From NCBI RefSeq assembly GCF_009931115.1, contig NZ_CP047491.1:3299501-3363500 (forward strand): a stretch of 64,000 bases of DNA, given 5' to 3'. The first letter of the stretch is position 1. Each line of letters opens with the position of its first letter. This document shows positions 19,901 through 27,480 of the stretch, piece after piece. The DNA is from Microbulbifer hydrolyticus (lineage in GTDB: Bacteria > Pseudomonadota > Gammaproteobacteria > Pseudomonadales > Cellvibrionaceae). A program made the position numbers and the translations under genes. Under the pieces are notes generated by a model, which saw nothing but the letters and a program-made list of their open reading frames with translations, was not told the DNA's origin and did not search any database.

Positions 19901-22900
19901 CGTTGTTGGTGGCGGTCAGGGTGATGATAATGGTGTCCGCAGCATCCACATCTCCGCTTGGGGCATCCCAGCTCTTGGTCAGTGCGATCAGAGGCTCGGT
20001 AACCTGCACTTCCACCTGGCCATAATCGAGACTGTGATCGGTGCCGCTTTCGTCGCGCCACTCGAGAGTGGCGTTGGTCGCCGGCACCCCATTGATCAGC
20101 GGGATGCCATCATTATTGTCTGCGCTGTTCTGTACCCGCGCGATAAATTTCAACTCAAACGTGAAGCGGTTGGGATCGCGATCCGCCGACGGGTTGGAAA
20201 GCACCACGTCACCGAAAGACCACTGCACCTGATTATCAGAACAGATCGGCGTGACATCCCCAATATCCGTGAGATCGGGACGCTTGAAGCCGGCCGCATT
20301 CCACGGCGCATCATTGGAGAGATCAATGGTCGGCGCATCCGCACAGATCAGCCCGGCAGGCAGTTGATCGGTTACGGTCAGGTTACGCAGCTGGGCTACC
20401 GGAAGTTCTGCGGTGAGCGTGTACTCAATTTCCTCGCCAATCTTTACCGGCTGCACGCCGCTGCCAGCCAGCGGAGTTTCCGACAGGGCGGTAATGGTTT
20501 TCGGCTCGGTGGCCGGCTCGCTGAAGGTCAGGGAGGCAAAAGCATCGGTACTATCAGCCGGTGCCGGATAGACACGGGCACCACCCAGCTCGCCGCTGCC
20601 CGGGGTAACCACGGTCTGATTGCCGTGCTCGTTATCGCTGCTACCTTCCAGAGAATCGTAGTAGGTAACCTGTACAGTATTCGTCAGGGTTTCTGATGGC
20701 GCGATGCGATCGTCCGGGTCCACACGGTAGTACAGGGACACACTGGCACCGGATTCCAGACGGCGCAGGCCGGTACCATCGACCCCCTGAGTGTGGGAGA
20801 AGGTAATCGTGGTCGGGTTGCCGTCGTTCATGACATTGCCGACGATCACACCTTCTTCGCCGGGCTCGTCGGTGTTGCCGTCGCCGTCATTGTCAATGCC
20901 GTCGCTGTCCAGGTCTTCAATAAACAGCAGGTCTGGCAGGGTATCTTCTACGGTCAGGTCATACACCGGCGGACGTGGATGACCGTCTGTCGCGCCTTCA
21001 CTGGTGACGGTAAGACGATAGATATAGTCACTGGTGGTGACAGCGCCCTGGTAATTGTCTGTCCAGCCGGCACCACAGGATCCAGTGCCGTTATCAAAAT
21101 CCGAAGCCGCACAGATTTCCTTCACCACACTGATCAGGGGTTCGGTAACGACCACGTCGACCCGGCGGATAGGCTCCTTCGGGTAGCCGACGGTTTCACC
21201 ACCGCCATAGCTGCCAAACTCGTAGGTTTCCCAAACGCCGGTATTGTTGTTGAAGAAAATCCCCTTGAACGAGGAGTCCAGCACGTTGGCACTGTTGAGA
21301 CCGTGCGCGTTGGGTGCAGCGCGGTCGTTCAGCATCTTGTTGAGCAGACGGCTGGTGGTGTTGATGGTGAACCACTCGTCGATATCGACAATATAGCTAC
21401 CTTCATCCGGCGCCCCGCTGTAACCGGAATTCTGATTACCGGTAAAACGCCAGCCAAACGGGCTGAGCTCGCTTAGTGCCGATGTGGTGGGATCATTGGG
21501 CGCCTGGGTGGCACCAGAAATTTGCGAAGTGACCTCTGGAGGCGTACTGGAGATAAAGCTCTGCCCGTCCGGAATCAGATCCAGCACCTGGATATCCCGC
21601 ACACCAATAAAGTTGAAACCGCGGGAATCAAACCCGAACCAGCCGCCGGTCTGGATGCGCACGGTACATTCTTCACCAATCTGCACATGCTCGGCGGGCT
21701 TGGTCTGGCCAGGGAAGGTGTCGGCCGGCGCGCTAGTGACCATGGAAGTGTTTTCGTTACACACCCCGAGATCCGGCACACCACCAAAATTGCCCGAGCT
21801 GATATCGCCTTCTGCTACCTGGTCCTTTCTCAGGTTAAAGCCGATACCCCGGGACCAGTGCGCGTCGAGAGAGTAGAGGTTGCCGCGATCCACTTCACCA
21901 TCGGTACGGGTATTGCCCGCACTGCCTGGCGCCGGGAACCAGAGCGGGTTGCCGTTGGTTATCGCCGTGGGGTTATTGGTGGTGACGGAAGAAATAGTGC
22001 GGTTACCACCATTGTTCACCTGGTCCACATTGGTAGTGGAAACATTGACCTGGGTTGCCGCAATATCAAAATCACTGAGAGTGAAGATTTCACCGACCAC
22101 ATCTGCACGGAAGGTGAGGTCATCGGCCGCAATCCCCGCGGGGTCCGTTGTCTTGTTAACCTCGAAATTGAAGGTCGCGCTGCTTCCGGCCGGGAGCGCG
22201 GCATTCAGTGGTGCACCTGTTGGCTCACACTGGTAAATAGTGCCGTCGCTGGGAAGCAGCATGTGCATCTTGTTGACTTCATCCGGCGCCGGGTTGACCG
22301 CCCACACCTTGTAAGGATCGGGGTGCCCCATTGGGCGGCCGTTGCCGTCGGTGCTGGTTTGGTTGACCGTAGTCTGCGCACAGCTAAAGCCTGGCGGCGA
22401 CGTGGTGCTCACCACATTGATGGTCGCACCGAAGCTGACGAACACACGGAAGTCCCGCGCTTCAGCACCGCCCCGGTTTGACAGGGTGACGGACAGCGGC
22501 GTTGTCTGGGTGCGGTCGTCGGTGATGATGAAAGTGGGTTCATTGATATTGACATCGAGGTCTTCCGGAGCGAAATCGACCGGAGCGCCCGCATCATTTG
22601 CGGCAAAGGTGTCATTCAGGCCATTGCCTGTCATGGTCGACTGGATTACACCCTGAGTATCACACAGCGTCTTGACCTGCACTTCCAGAGTATTATCCAG
22701 GCTGGAGAAGCCGGTCAGGTCGGGATCGGTTTTCTCCGGACGCTGATTCAGATCGATGGTGGGGAGCTCTTCCAGAACATCCAGATCCCCCGCGCGGTCG
22801 AAGTAGAGCGCATCCTTCATCACTACGGCGAATCGGATAACGACCACGTCGCCATGACGCATCAGGCCGGTGCTCTCTTCGGCCTGGTCGGCATCGGGGT

Positions 22901-24653
22901 CTACTGAGCTGCTGGTCAGCTTGAATTGCGGTTGGGAGTTATCCAGGTAACTGGTCGAGTCACTGGTATTGCCCGGAATATCACCATTGGCATTCACCCA
23001 CTCCAGAGTGTCTACGCGGCCGGGGTAACCGCCGTAGAGCGAGTGTGCACTCTCCATAGTGGGGGCGAAACTCGGGTCCACCACATATTCGCTGGGCAGC
23101 GTATTCTGCAGATGCCAGGTCATGTTCGGGTCAAACCAGACAGTGCCACGCCCCTCGTTGCGCAGGGTAATGGTCATCAAACCGCGCGTACCCACTGCCC
23201 CGCTTCCGGTAATACCCGTCAGCTGACGCTCCACCTGCAGCGCATTGGTACCACCGCCCAGGCCGTAAAAGGTGTCGAGCAGCGCAGTTTCGCTCTGGCC
23301 AGAGTCAATCCCACCGGGCGGTGTCTGCACCGCACAGCCAAACTGCACATCCTCGAAGCTGTTAGTCAGCCGACCCGCGGTACAGGAACCGTCATCGTGA
23401 ATCTTGCCCACCACGTACAGGTTGATATTGCCACCCACGCGAATATCGATGGCATCAGAAGATGTGCCCGAGCTCACCGCATTCACAGTGTTTGCGTAAG
23501 GGGATGGAATATCGTCATTGTGACCAAACGGCGCATCCAGGTCCCAGTTATTCAGCACGGCACCGGTCACCGCATCGGTCGCCACACAAGTAGAACCGGC
23601 GGGCAGGGAGCCGTTCTGAGCCGCGATCGCGTCCGCCGCTGCTGCTGTAGGACAGACATAGTTTGCGTCCATCACGTCCGCACGGCTCAGCAGATCGTCG
23701 ATCCGCAGATCCTGCAGCGGGGCACGGCCAGTGTTCTCGATGTTGATCCGCCAGACGATGTCGTCGTCATTGTGACCAAACACCTGGTCACTGCGGGTAC
23801 CTTCGCGCTGGCCACTATCGTAGTTCCAGCCCTGTTTATTGAGGGCAATACCCGGCTGGCGGACATCAACACCCGCGCTGTGCTGACCATCGGGACGGCC
23901 ATAGTCCTGCCAGAAATCCGTAGGGTAATTATCCGGATCCTCTGATCCCGAGCAGCGGTTGCCGCCGCAGCCGTCATACCAGGTGTTGTCATTCCGGAAG
24001 TTTTCACTTTGACCGGGGTTATCGCTACAGCCATCCGCCATGGTATAGGCGATAGTGGCAGCGGCCTGGGGAGTGGTACCGAAGAGTGACTCGGGGCTAT
24101 TGGTGGGTGGACGGTGCACCGGGATACGCAGAGTGACCGTCTGCCCGGGGGGCAGATCCGACATGTTGTTGACGAAAACGGTACTGGTACCACTGAGCGT
24201 GCCGCCCAACGGAAGTGATGCGGACGCACCGGTGTAAAGCTCCAAACCATCAGTGAGCTCAAGAGTCAGGCCGCCGGAATTATTGAAATTTAGAGACGGA
24301 TTAGACGAGCCGTAATCGGAATTGCGACGACTTTGGGTTCTAGTATCGCCATTAATGGTGACCACACGTGTTTCATAGGGCTGATCGCCATCGGCGGCAT
24401 TCGTGCCCGCCCGATAGGGGTTGGAAATCTGCACCTCTACGTAACCATAGCTACAGAAGTCACAATAGCTGTTCTGCACTGTGACCAGATTGCCTGTCGG
24501 GTTCTGCTCGCCGACCACACACATATTGGTGTATGCGGCCAAGGCCTGGCCAGAACTCAACAGCAGCGCAACTGAAAGCAACCACCGCACTGAAAAGCCC
24601 AGTGTCGCCAGTGCACTTTTGATGGTTTTTTGTCCTGCTACTTCAGACTTCAT
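10947..24653 (-). CDS. Giant DUF11/isopeptide-repeat surface protein, 4,568 residues
   Basis: The chosen ATG (24651-24653) gives a clean signal peptide (MKSEV to SSGQALA); a longer in-frame start at 24710 only adds residues ahead of it. The protein is built of dozens of beta-sandwich DUF11-type repeats, recognised by recurring patterns such as ITNNGTANAYNLRIRDDL, VTDELPAGLELV and FTFEVTV. A calcium-type segment, DSDGIDNDGDGNTDE, occurs in the first third. Two SdrD-B-like modules lie near the C-terminus (one begins GYLWHDVNF, the other GKVYDDKNLNGYQDSGEGG). The last 130 residues resemble a degenerate OmpA domain (AVFEPGSTELRPQW, then VDARLETIKARI). There is no sorting motif or barrel of its own. 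It is presumably a long fibrous surface or periplasm-spanning protein. The function is unknown; an adhesin or a load-bearing track for the motor encoded upstream is plausible. Confidence 0.85.
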   Translation of the reverse strand: MKSEVAGQKTIKSALATLGFSVRWLLSVALLLSSGQALAAYTNMCVVGEQNPTGNLVTVQNSYCDFCSYGYVEVQISNPYRAGTNAADGDQPYETRVVTINGDTRTQSRRNSDYGSSNPSLNFNNSGGLTLELTDGLELYTGASASLPLGGTLSGTSTVFVNNMSDLPPGQTVTLRIPVHRPPTNSPESLFGTTPQAAATIAYTMADGCSDNPGQSENFRNDNTWYDGCGGNRCSGSEDPDNYPTDFWQDYGRPDGQHSAGVDVRQPGIALNKQGWNYDSGQREGTRSDQVFGHNDDDIVWRINIENTGRAPLQDLRIDDLLSRADVMDANYVCPTAAAADAIAAQNGSLPAGSTCVATDAVTGAVLNNWDLDAPFGHNDDIPSPYANTVNAVSSGTSSDAIDIRVGGNINLYVVGKIHDDGSCTAGRLTNSFEDVQFGCAVQTPPGGIDSGQSETALLDTFYGLGGGTNALQVERQLTGITGSGAVGTRGLMTITLRNEGRGTVWFDPNMTWHLQNTLPSEYVVDPSFAPTMESAHSLYGGYPGRVDTLEWVNANGDIPGNTSDSTSYLDNSQPQFKLTSSSVDPDADQAEESTGLMRHGDVVVIRFAVVMKDALYFDRAGDLDVLEELPTIDLNQRPEKTDPDLTGFSSLDNTLEVQVKTLCDTQGVIQSTMTGNGLNDTFAANDAGAPVDFAPEDLDVNINEPTFIITDDRTQTTPLSVTLSNRGGAEARDFRVFVSFGATINVVSTTSPPGFSCAQTTVNQTSTDGNGRPMGHPDPYKVWAVNPAPDEVNKMHMLLPSDGTIYQCEPTGAPLNAALPAGSSATFNFEVNKTTDPAGIAADDLTFRADVVGEIFTLSDFDIAATQVNVSTTNVDQVNNGGNRTISSVTTNNPTAITNGNPLWFPAPGSAGNTRTDGEVDRGNLYSLDAHWSRGIGFNLRKDQVAEGDISSGNFGGVPDLGVCNENTSMVTSAPADTFPGQTKPAEHVQIGEECTVRIQTGGWFGFDSRGFNFIGVRDIQVLDLIPDGQSFISSTPPEVTSQISGATQAPNDPTTSALSELSPFGWRFTGNQNSGYSGAPDEGSYIVDIDEWFTINTTSRLLNKMLNDRAAPNAHGLNSANVLDSSFKGIFFNNNTGVWETYEFGSYGGGETVGYPKEPIRRVDVVVTEPLISVVKEICAASDFDNGTGSCGAGWTDNYQGAVTTSDYIYRLTVTSEGATDGHPRPPVYDLTVEDTLPDLLFIEDLDSDGIDNDGDGNTDEPGEEGVIVGNVMNDGNPTTITFSHTQGVDGTGLRRLESGASVSLYYRVDPDDRIAPSETLTNTVQVTYYDSLEGSSDNEHGNQTVVTPGSGELGGARVYPAPADSTDAFASLTFSEPATEPKTITALSETPLAGSGVQPVKIGEEIEYTLTAELPVAQLRNLTVTDQLPAGLICADAPTIDLSNDAPWNAAGFKRPDLTDIGDVTPICSDNQVQWSFGDVVLSNPSADRDPNRFTFELKFIARVQNSADNNDGIPLINGVPATNATLEWRDESGTDHSLDYGQVEVQVTEPLIALTKSWDAPSGDVDAADTIIITLTATNNGTANAYNLRIRDDLLDTDMTFVSGSDAGSNPPDSVDTTTFGPNQPVFVWNPENPLAPGESREFTFEVTVDDTAQPHQQLQNTAEAVWTSLPGQNTALNPSGQIGVDGALDGQRIGALPHADDAINDYETDSNTVNADVAGLALVKEDITENGTTPESRAIGAHRTFRLDISLPEGVTENVVVTDSMSSGYAIADPAHGYEIRCEYDSSIRTINDVAPDAACGQFAGTLPQNGDTGVLSWNIGKVETETEDDTGDGATSAIDPVIHIYYVARIENTGSIVAGTALSNSAELDYLNAPTTLTADAGPIEVAEPALTVTKTASAASAVSGDNLDYTIAITNASGANVSTAYDVNISDLLPEQLRLDSATINGADYMPGTRADGAFVWGRENDDNSLDIAPGETLTLIYNTTVLSAFGSEIENIVHVDWTSLDHGVPGQDTYPGVYQRHGEGCPDTVAPNEYCTFINETVATQDSTDFSKTAVSDAWGALDRARIGDTVQYTLNLGIQPGITRNVVVTDELPAGLELVSVDSIDCGVNGFACSQTPVEPAPGATGTLQWQLGDIDAQSDSTPPFTIVYTAVVLDDETVFPAGGGEIERANSAELTYDGATALLQDQASIWVVQPNITDLQKTDTRSGVTSPHTVVDIVNEVMNFRLQAQNLGGAPAYGMVIADTLNIDPANPEFDEATVNVTQVLIDGLAANYTHTVNAGIIEFTLTDVVPENATIQIDYEVGLDQGIPSGHTWYNRFHIDKYVSTDIDSTSSRLYESDAPACEATLSANCFQLMTSVADPEDLTLQLMEPADGRAPIGEPVSYRITVPASPIASSTLANVQVENVLQGRDTVIALDTVTVNGEPVTVPDGEMFTIDVGDIPPNEVREIVFSGWIANVEAAQSGQTYDISATYSYEEAGVVTEMGGQSATITIVEPELGLTQSAVNQSGNAEPVAGDIYRFSLALSEQGANGSAAYDLSVLEELSIGWAYEPGTASFNGAVIADPSVTGNGIDTAQSLSWNAVANTDIPAGEARTLEFDVRVLDSVLAGQELTGSTTVQWTSQAGAPEHVERDGSGIPDPTALNNYFLGPEQLPPLAINNTATLAKNVVSETAPLNDGELRIGDLVTYELRLGVQRGTLPNAVVTDTLPEGMVFVDTVSIAAGGMTYDLAEEPMAEAAGAVTWNFGTLVNTAGEELVITYRARVQRDVLPLNAASIELRNAASFQFDTAAGPSTPLLAEQALNLLQPDLAFALTAVPDGTAALTPDEEITFTATITNNGTAPAYDIVLRDQIPAGMRKGGVETISINGSTANLLQPTFDAATGETLWQFSNEIAAGETLEVVYRVTTDSDLAAGLQVANNAYVEWYYSFGESAIPEGAVLDNRQPYGPSDAVSVLFSTPDAQPLMIAVEPTTREQASIGEPFVYRLTIPAVGALHDVAIQMDLADSGIDPVDLAYVSAEQVSGNIAFNPQGSVDGGLLTITDSTSGIDVEAGDEAVIDVTLRLRDTALNQFGKSFTARAGYSYSYANDDPNAGRGMGEVSEYSAAIEIVEPYELVMTKSGDAQVPAGVPGRFLLDVHNRGTGPAWDLSVRDFLPSTEQGGMCETPPANFAALLVDGAGNTVATLSEGSDFTAAFDAENCTLTFTTIGGNAAVAADHHVQFAYDAWLDENTVDGTELDNVAGAERWYSWDSTAPDARVYERTYAADPPDGTPSVEDHEDVFTVIAAVPSVVFEKVVENITSGDIPATTAAPGDVLQYTLTLRNLSDLDVQNIAITDELDRLNAPAYFAAGTLQLISSPSGGDSTATSAAGGANGTGLVDVRELTLGAAGSGTEEVQLVYQVQLVNVIDSATAVLNQAQVQLPGQPLINSDDPNINDAADPQIAGDEDPTQVIIESAPLFKVEKTSEDLTGEPDSLMPGDTLRYTLRVENIGNEDIVEASLRDQVPANTTYVAGSTTLNGAALDDIDGTTPLTQTLVIQTPGAQEGELLADPDASGSQAAIITFDVIINDVNDGTVISNQGFANGAGAGGENMPLDEKPSDDPTTEVADDPTIDIVGNVPLLRVQKTVELAVDNMTAGIVDPEDVLRYTITVTNMGGKDASEARLVDLVPEYTTYVAGSTQLNENAVPDDGDASPLVNGIAISSEDLTLPLPADGEGVITTAQTATIVFEVMVNADTERGTIISNQGSVYSLELPLTLSDADGNSSNGAQPTEVVVGDAQQLNITKEVAVVGGGAAESGKVLEYIVRVTNISAVPASLVTIYDDLLTAGEGVLTYVEDSARLNGQPDGVMVDGSLITVDYSTNYGDLQPGETITLRFEAKLGENLAMGYSVVNTAQVKWNDPPAYNEATVAIDIGGTPGIANLSGYLWHDVNFSETADSEERLLTNWTVNLYFNNALLETVQSDENGYFQFAGLVPNMDGADMAGASYELRYLAPNAAESTASLGTASSDYTNGPQNIRDIYIGSGANPQNLNLPITPNGVIYDSVLRAPIAGARVSLLQASSGQAVPDSCFADPAQQNQVTLPGGYYKFDLNFSGAGCAVNADYLIQVEVPNEDYMSGPSQIIPPQTGSETGSFDVGACLGSAADVIPGTPDHCEIQLTELPPSIDMDARSGETDYYLRLNLDDSNQPGSSQLFNNHIALDPQLEGALALTKTSAMTNVTRSQLVPYTITFTNTMPVPLTDLQLVDYFPAGFKYVAGSANLDGVPTEPEVNGLQLQWPHLRAEGEQTRTMKLLLVVGSGVGEGKYVNRARMFNELSGQQASGEASATVRVVPDPTFDCTDVIGKVYDDKNLNGYQDSGEGGVPGARVVTAQGLRATTDAHGRFHITCAAVPNPDRGSNFVLKLDDRSLPSGYRLTTENPRVQRATRGKMLEFNFGTSLHRVVRLDLAEAVFEPGSTELRPQWHSRTELLLEKLQDAPSVLRLSYLAENEDPGLVDARLETIKARIAEDWAALDCCYPLNIETEIFWRRGAPPSRGGLLDGLKRSVDRALGNDGDQGGFH

Positions 24654-24857
24654 CGCTTTCCGCTGCCAGTCAAATGTGATGGTTACGCTCTGCCGCACAC
24701 GCGGCAGCACCGGGGAGGAGCCGGTCGCGGAACTTTATTGGAAGGGGGGCGTCGGCACCGTGAAGCAAGTCATACTTGCGGCGCCATGAGGGGAACTTTT
24801 TCTACGTTTGCCAAACAGTTCTCAAGTAAAGCTCAGGTACTTTCTTAAGAACCGTAT

Positions 24858-24899
24858 GAGCGAGCCACCGCACCGAATGTTCAGTGCAGCGGCTCGCTC
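24858..24899. other. Long imperfect hairpin inside the operon
   Basis: GAGCGAGCC (24858-24866) pairs with GGCTCGCTC (24891-24899), and a second block GCAC/GTGC continues the stem inward past two mismatches. It sits in the 254-base gap between the AgmX-like gene and the giant DUF11 gene. There is no T-tract on the minus strand, so it could be an attenuator, an RNA-processing or stability element, or a weak terminator that lowers expression of the two giant genes. Confidence 0.5.
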
Positions 24900-24907
24900 G
24901 CTACGAC

Positions 24908-26287
24908 TTACGCCGCGGGCAGGAAGTCGATCGGGTACAGGATGGTGATGGTCGGCACACCCTCCTTGGGCCCGAAGTTGAACCGCTTCACACGGGTAAC
25001 AATCTTGCTGTCGAGTGTGGGCGAGTCCATATCACTGTTCTCAACCTGCGCCAGCGAGACCGAGCCATCGGGCTCGATGGTGATCTTGAGCACCATCTTG
25101 CCTTGCAGCGCCGGGTTGTTACGCAGCTCGCGGTTGTAGATCCGGTACAGTGCCGACTTGTAGCGGTCAAACACAATCTGGATCTCTTCGTCGGTACGGG
25201 ACGGGCCCATACCGTCGCTGAGCGGCCGCTCTTCGCCGGCGAAATCACCCTCGGTACCGATGCCACTGGAAACCCGCGAGAAGCTGACCCCGTCGAGGGC
25301 AGTACCCACGCCACCGGCGTTACGACTGAGCGCGGCGGTATTGATGCCGTCCGACCCGGTTTTCGCGGCCGCGGTGATCAGCGAGCGCTGACTGCGGTTT
25401 TCCTTCTTGCCTTCAGTGCTCAGCTGAGTCTGCTGACCAAGGCGCTTGTCCAGGTCATCCTGGATCAGATCCTGGAAGTTGTCCTTGAAGGCCAGAACCC
25501 CGGAACGCTCAACCTTTTTGCGCACCTGCTTCTTCTCAACATTGGAGGGCTTGGGTTCTTCCTTGGCCACCTCCTGCTTGGGCTTCTCGGGCTCTTTCTT
25601 CTTCTCTTCCGGCTTTTTCACCACCTGCTCGGGCGGCGGCTTGGGCTTGGTCTTTTTCTCCAGCACCAACTTGGCCAGGCGCTCGGGCACCTCCACCACC
25701 TCGTCTTCATCCGGCTCTGGCAGCTGCCAGACATGGATACCGAAGCCGAGGAAGAAAGCCATCAGCAGACACGCCAGCAAACTGCGGCGGAAGCGCCGCT
25801 CATCATCGCCATTGGTGTTCCACGGCATGACGGCGTTGCGGAAGGCACTGTCACCGAGTTCCCGGGTAATTTCATACTCGTAGTGGACATCCTCTTCCGC
25901 CTGGCGAATCTCACGGAACTCCGCATCCAGCTCGAACAGATCGTCCCGGCAGTCTTCCATCCGATCCTGGATCTTGCGCTTGCGCTCAAGCAGCAGATCC
26001 AGGTTGGCGTGATAGATGCCGACCGTTTTCTGCAGGCGGTGGATCAGCGCCTTGGACGCATCCTGCTTGTAGTGCTCGGCCCAGAAAAGATCCCCCGCAC
26101 CGGCCTCTTCGAGCTTGCCGAGGCGATCGGAAATCTCGTCGAGCAACTGGTGCTTGGCCTCATCCTCGCGCAGCGAGTCCAGCTTGCCATCAACCTGGCT
26201 GTACTCGCTTTCGAGTTCAGCCAACTGCTGGCGCACAGTTTCCTGCTTCGCTGTCAGTGCCTGTTTTTGTTGATGAAAATTATTCAC
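24908..26287 (-). CDS. TonB-like AgmX/PglI C-terminal domain protein (GltG/GltJ-like)
   Basis: This 459-residue protein has one transmembrane helix. Residues 1-155 are a charged, largely coiled-coil cytoplasmic region, 169-188 is the membrane span (LLACLLMAFFLGFGIHVW), 210-260 is a proline/lysine-rich periplasmic stretch as in TonB, and about 365-459 is the AgmX/PglI C-terminal domain (YNRELRNNPALQGKMVLKI, ending TILYPIDFLPAA). In Myxococcus such proteins (GltG, GltJ) couple the ExbB/ExbD-type Agl motor to outer-envelope partners. The large cytoplasmic coiled coil is absent from ordinary TonB. The start is GTG; no other start exists before residue 110. It follows the second ExbD gene by nine bases. 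The role as force transmitter is inferred from family and context. Confidence 0.85.
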   Translation of the reverse strand: MNNFHQQKQALTAKQETVRQQLAELESEYSQVDGKLDSLREDEAKHQLLDEISDRLGKLEEAGAGDLFWAEHYKQDASKALIHRLQKTVGIYHANLDLLLERKRKIQDRMEDCRDDLFELDAEFREIRQAEEDVHYEYEITRELGDSAFRNAVMPWNTNGDDERRFRRSLLACLLMAFFLGFGIHVWQLPEPDEDEVVEVPERLAKLVLEKKTKPKPPPEQVVKKPEEKKKEPEKPKQEVAKEEPKPSNVEKKQVRKKVERSGVLAFKDNFQDLIQDDLDKRLGQQTQLSTEGKKENRSQRSLITAAAKTGSDGINTAALSRNAGGVGTALDGVSFSRVSSGIGTEGDFAGEERPLSDGMGPSRTDEEIQIVFDRYKSALYRIYNRELRNNPALQGKMVLKITIEPDGSVSLAQVENSDMDSPTLDSKIVTRVKRFNFGPKEGVPTITILYPIDFLPAA

Positions 26288-26296
26288 AAAGGCTCA

Positions 26297-26872
26297 CTAA
26301 CTCTGAGATGCTTTTTGAATCACCGCCAGGGAAATTCGCGTGTATCCAGCATTGGTACAGCTGGACATAACCTTTTTCAGCACACTGAAAGGCACAGTGC
26401 GGTCCGCAAGGATATTCACTTCCGGAGGCTCGGCCAGCAGCTCTGCGGCTTCCTCGGTGACATCCTCACCGGCAGCGGCGCGCTCGGCCAGCGCCAGCTT
26501 GGCCTCTTCCAGTTCGGTGTCGGCCATGGTGATGGCCTTGCCCACCGCTTCGATCATGCCCTGCTGAATAGCCTCCACCACCAGTTCTTCACTCTGGTAA
26601 AGGTCTTCAGTTTTCATGATCGGCTTGGTCTCGATCAGCACCTCGTCGTGGGTAACCATGAGGGTAACGGTTTCCCGCGGCTTGGATTCCACCACCGAGT
26701 CGGGCAGCGTAATCACCTTGGGCGCCTCGATGGCCTCATTGCTGGCGCTATTGGTCAGCAGGAAGAACACCAAGATGGTGAACACGTCCATCAGCGAGGT
26801 CAGGTTCATACCCGCCGACTTGCGCTTGCCGCTGCGCGCCATGCGCTTCATGCGTCTGCTTTCACGTTTCAT
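26297..26872 (-). CDS. ExbD/TolR-family proton-channel subunit, second copy
   Basis: This 191-residue inner-membrane protein has a basic cytoplasmic N-terminus and one membrane span (MNLTSLMDVFTILVFFLL, about 22-39). It carries the family's essential proton-carrying aspartate, here D29. The periplasmic part is longer than in TolR and holds an inserted acidic, alanine/glutamate-rich helix (about 115-145), then a C-terminal segment typical of ExbD (VNILADRTVPFSVLKKVM). Its ATG overlaps the stop of the first ExbD gene by four bases (ATGA). Two unlike ExbD proteins beside one ExbB is the arrangement of the AglR-AglQ-AglS motor. Confidence 0.9.
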   Translation of the reverse strand: MKRESRRMKRMARSGKRKSAGMNLTSLMDVFTILVFFLLTNSASNEAIEAPKVITLPDSVVESKPRETVTLMVTHDEVLIETKPIMKTEDLYQSEELVVEAIQQGMIEAVGKAITMADTELEEAKLALAERAAAGEDVTEEAAELLAEPPEVNILADRTVPFSVLKKVMSSCTNAGYTRISLAVIQKASQS

Positions 26873-27480
26873 GGCGCATCTCCCAGGGAAATATCGGGGA
26901 AGAGTTCCAGTGTTTCCGGTGTCGCTTCGGGATCCGGTTGCATGCCCTCTTCCACTTTCGGCATAACCTGCGCACTGCGTACCGCGTCCATAACGCCCAC
27001 GAGGTGCTCATAGGCCACGTCCTGCTCCATCAACAGAACCGAATCCGTTTTATCCGGGTAGGCCTCCTTGATGCGTATCAGGTGCTCCCGCAGCTTCGCC
27101 AGGTCGTACACTTCTTCCGTGGGCAGAATGACCGGCAGACCGTTCTCATCCAAGGGGACGTCTTCTTCGGCAGCGCCTTCGGCGGCAACCGCGGCTCCGG
27201 CTTCCGCCCCCTCTTCCCGGTTCAGATTGGGGAAGCGGGCGATGACCTTGTCACCGTCACTGATTTCCAGCACCTCTTTGCGAACAACCACTTCGAGGGT
27301 CACTCCCGGGTCCTCTGCTCCACCCCCGGCACCGGCGGGCATATTCAGCTCCAGGATGGTGACCCGGGAAAACACTGCGGAAACCAGCAGAAACGGCACC
27401 AGCACCACCATCAGGTTAAGGAAGGCGGTGATATCCAGTTCCGGGGCTTCTTTTGTTCTACCGTGACGCCTGCTTCTCAT
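26869..27480 (-). CDS. ExbD/TolR-family proton-channel subunit, first copy
   Basis: This 203-residue inner-membrane protein starts with a short basic tail and a single membrane span (LDITAFLNLMVVLVPFLL), with the conserved aspartate at position 16. The periplasmic domain is interrupted by an alanine/glutamate/aspartate-rich insert (about 90-120) and ends in a segment with YEHLVGVMDAVRSAQ, the part that in ExbD folds against the TonB partner. The start codon overlaps the stop of the ExbB gene by one base (TAATG). It is clearly divergent from the second ExbD, suggesting a heteromeric stator rather than a recent duplication. Confidence 0.9.
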   Translation of the reverse strand: MRSRRHGRTKEAPELDITAFLNLMVVLVPFLLVSAVFSRVTILELNMPAGAGGGAEDPGVTLEVVVRKEVLEISDGDKVIARFPNLNREEGAEAGAAVAAEGAAEEDVPLDENGLPVILPTEEVYDLAKLREHLIRIKEAYPDKTDSVLLMEQDVAYEHLVGVMDAVRSAQVMPKVEEGMQPDPEATPETLELFPDISLGDAP

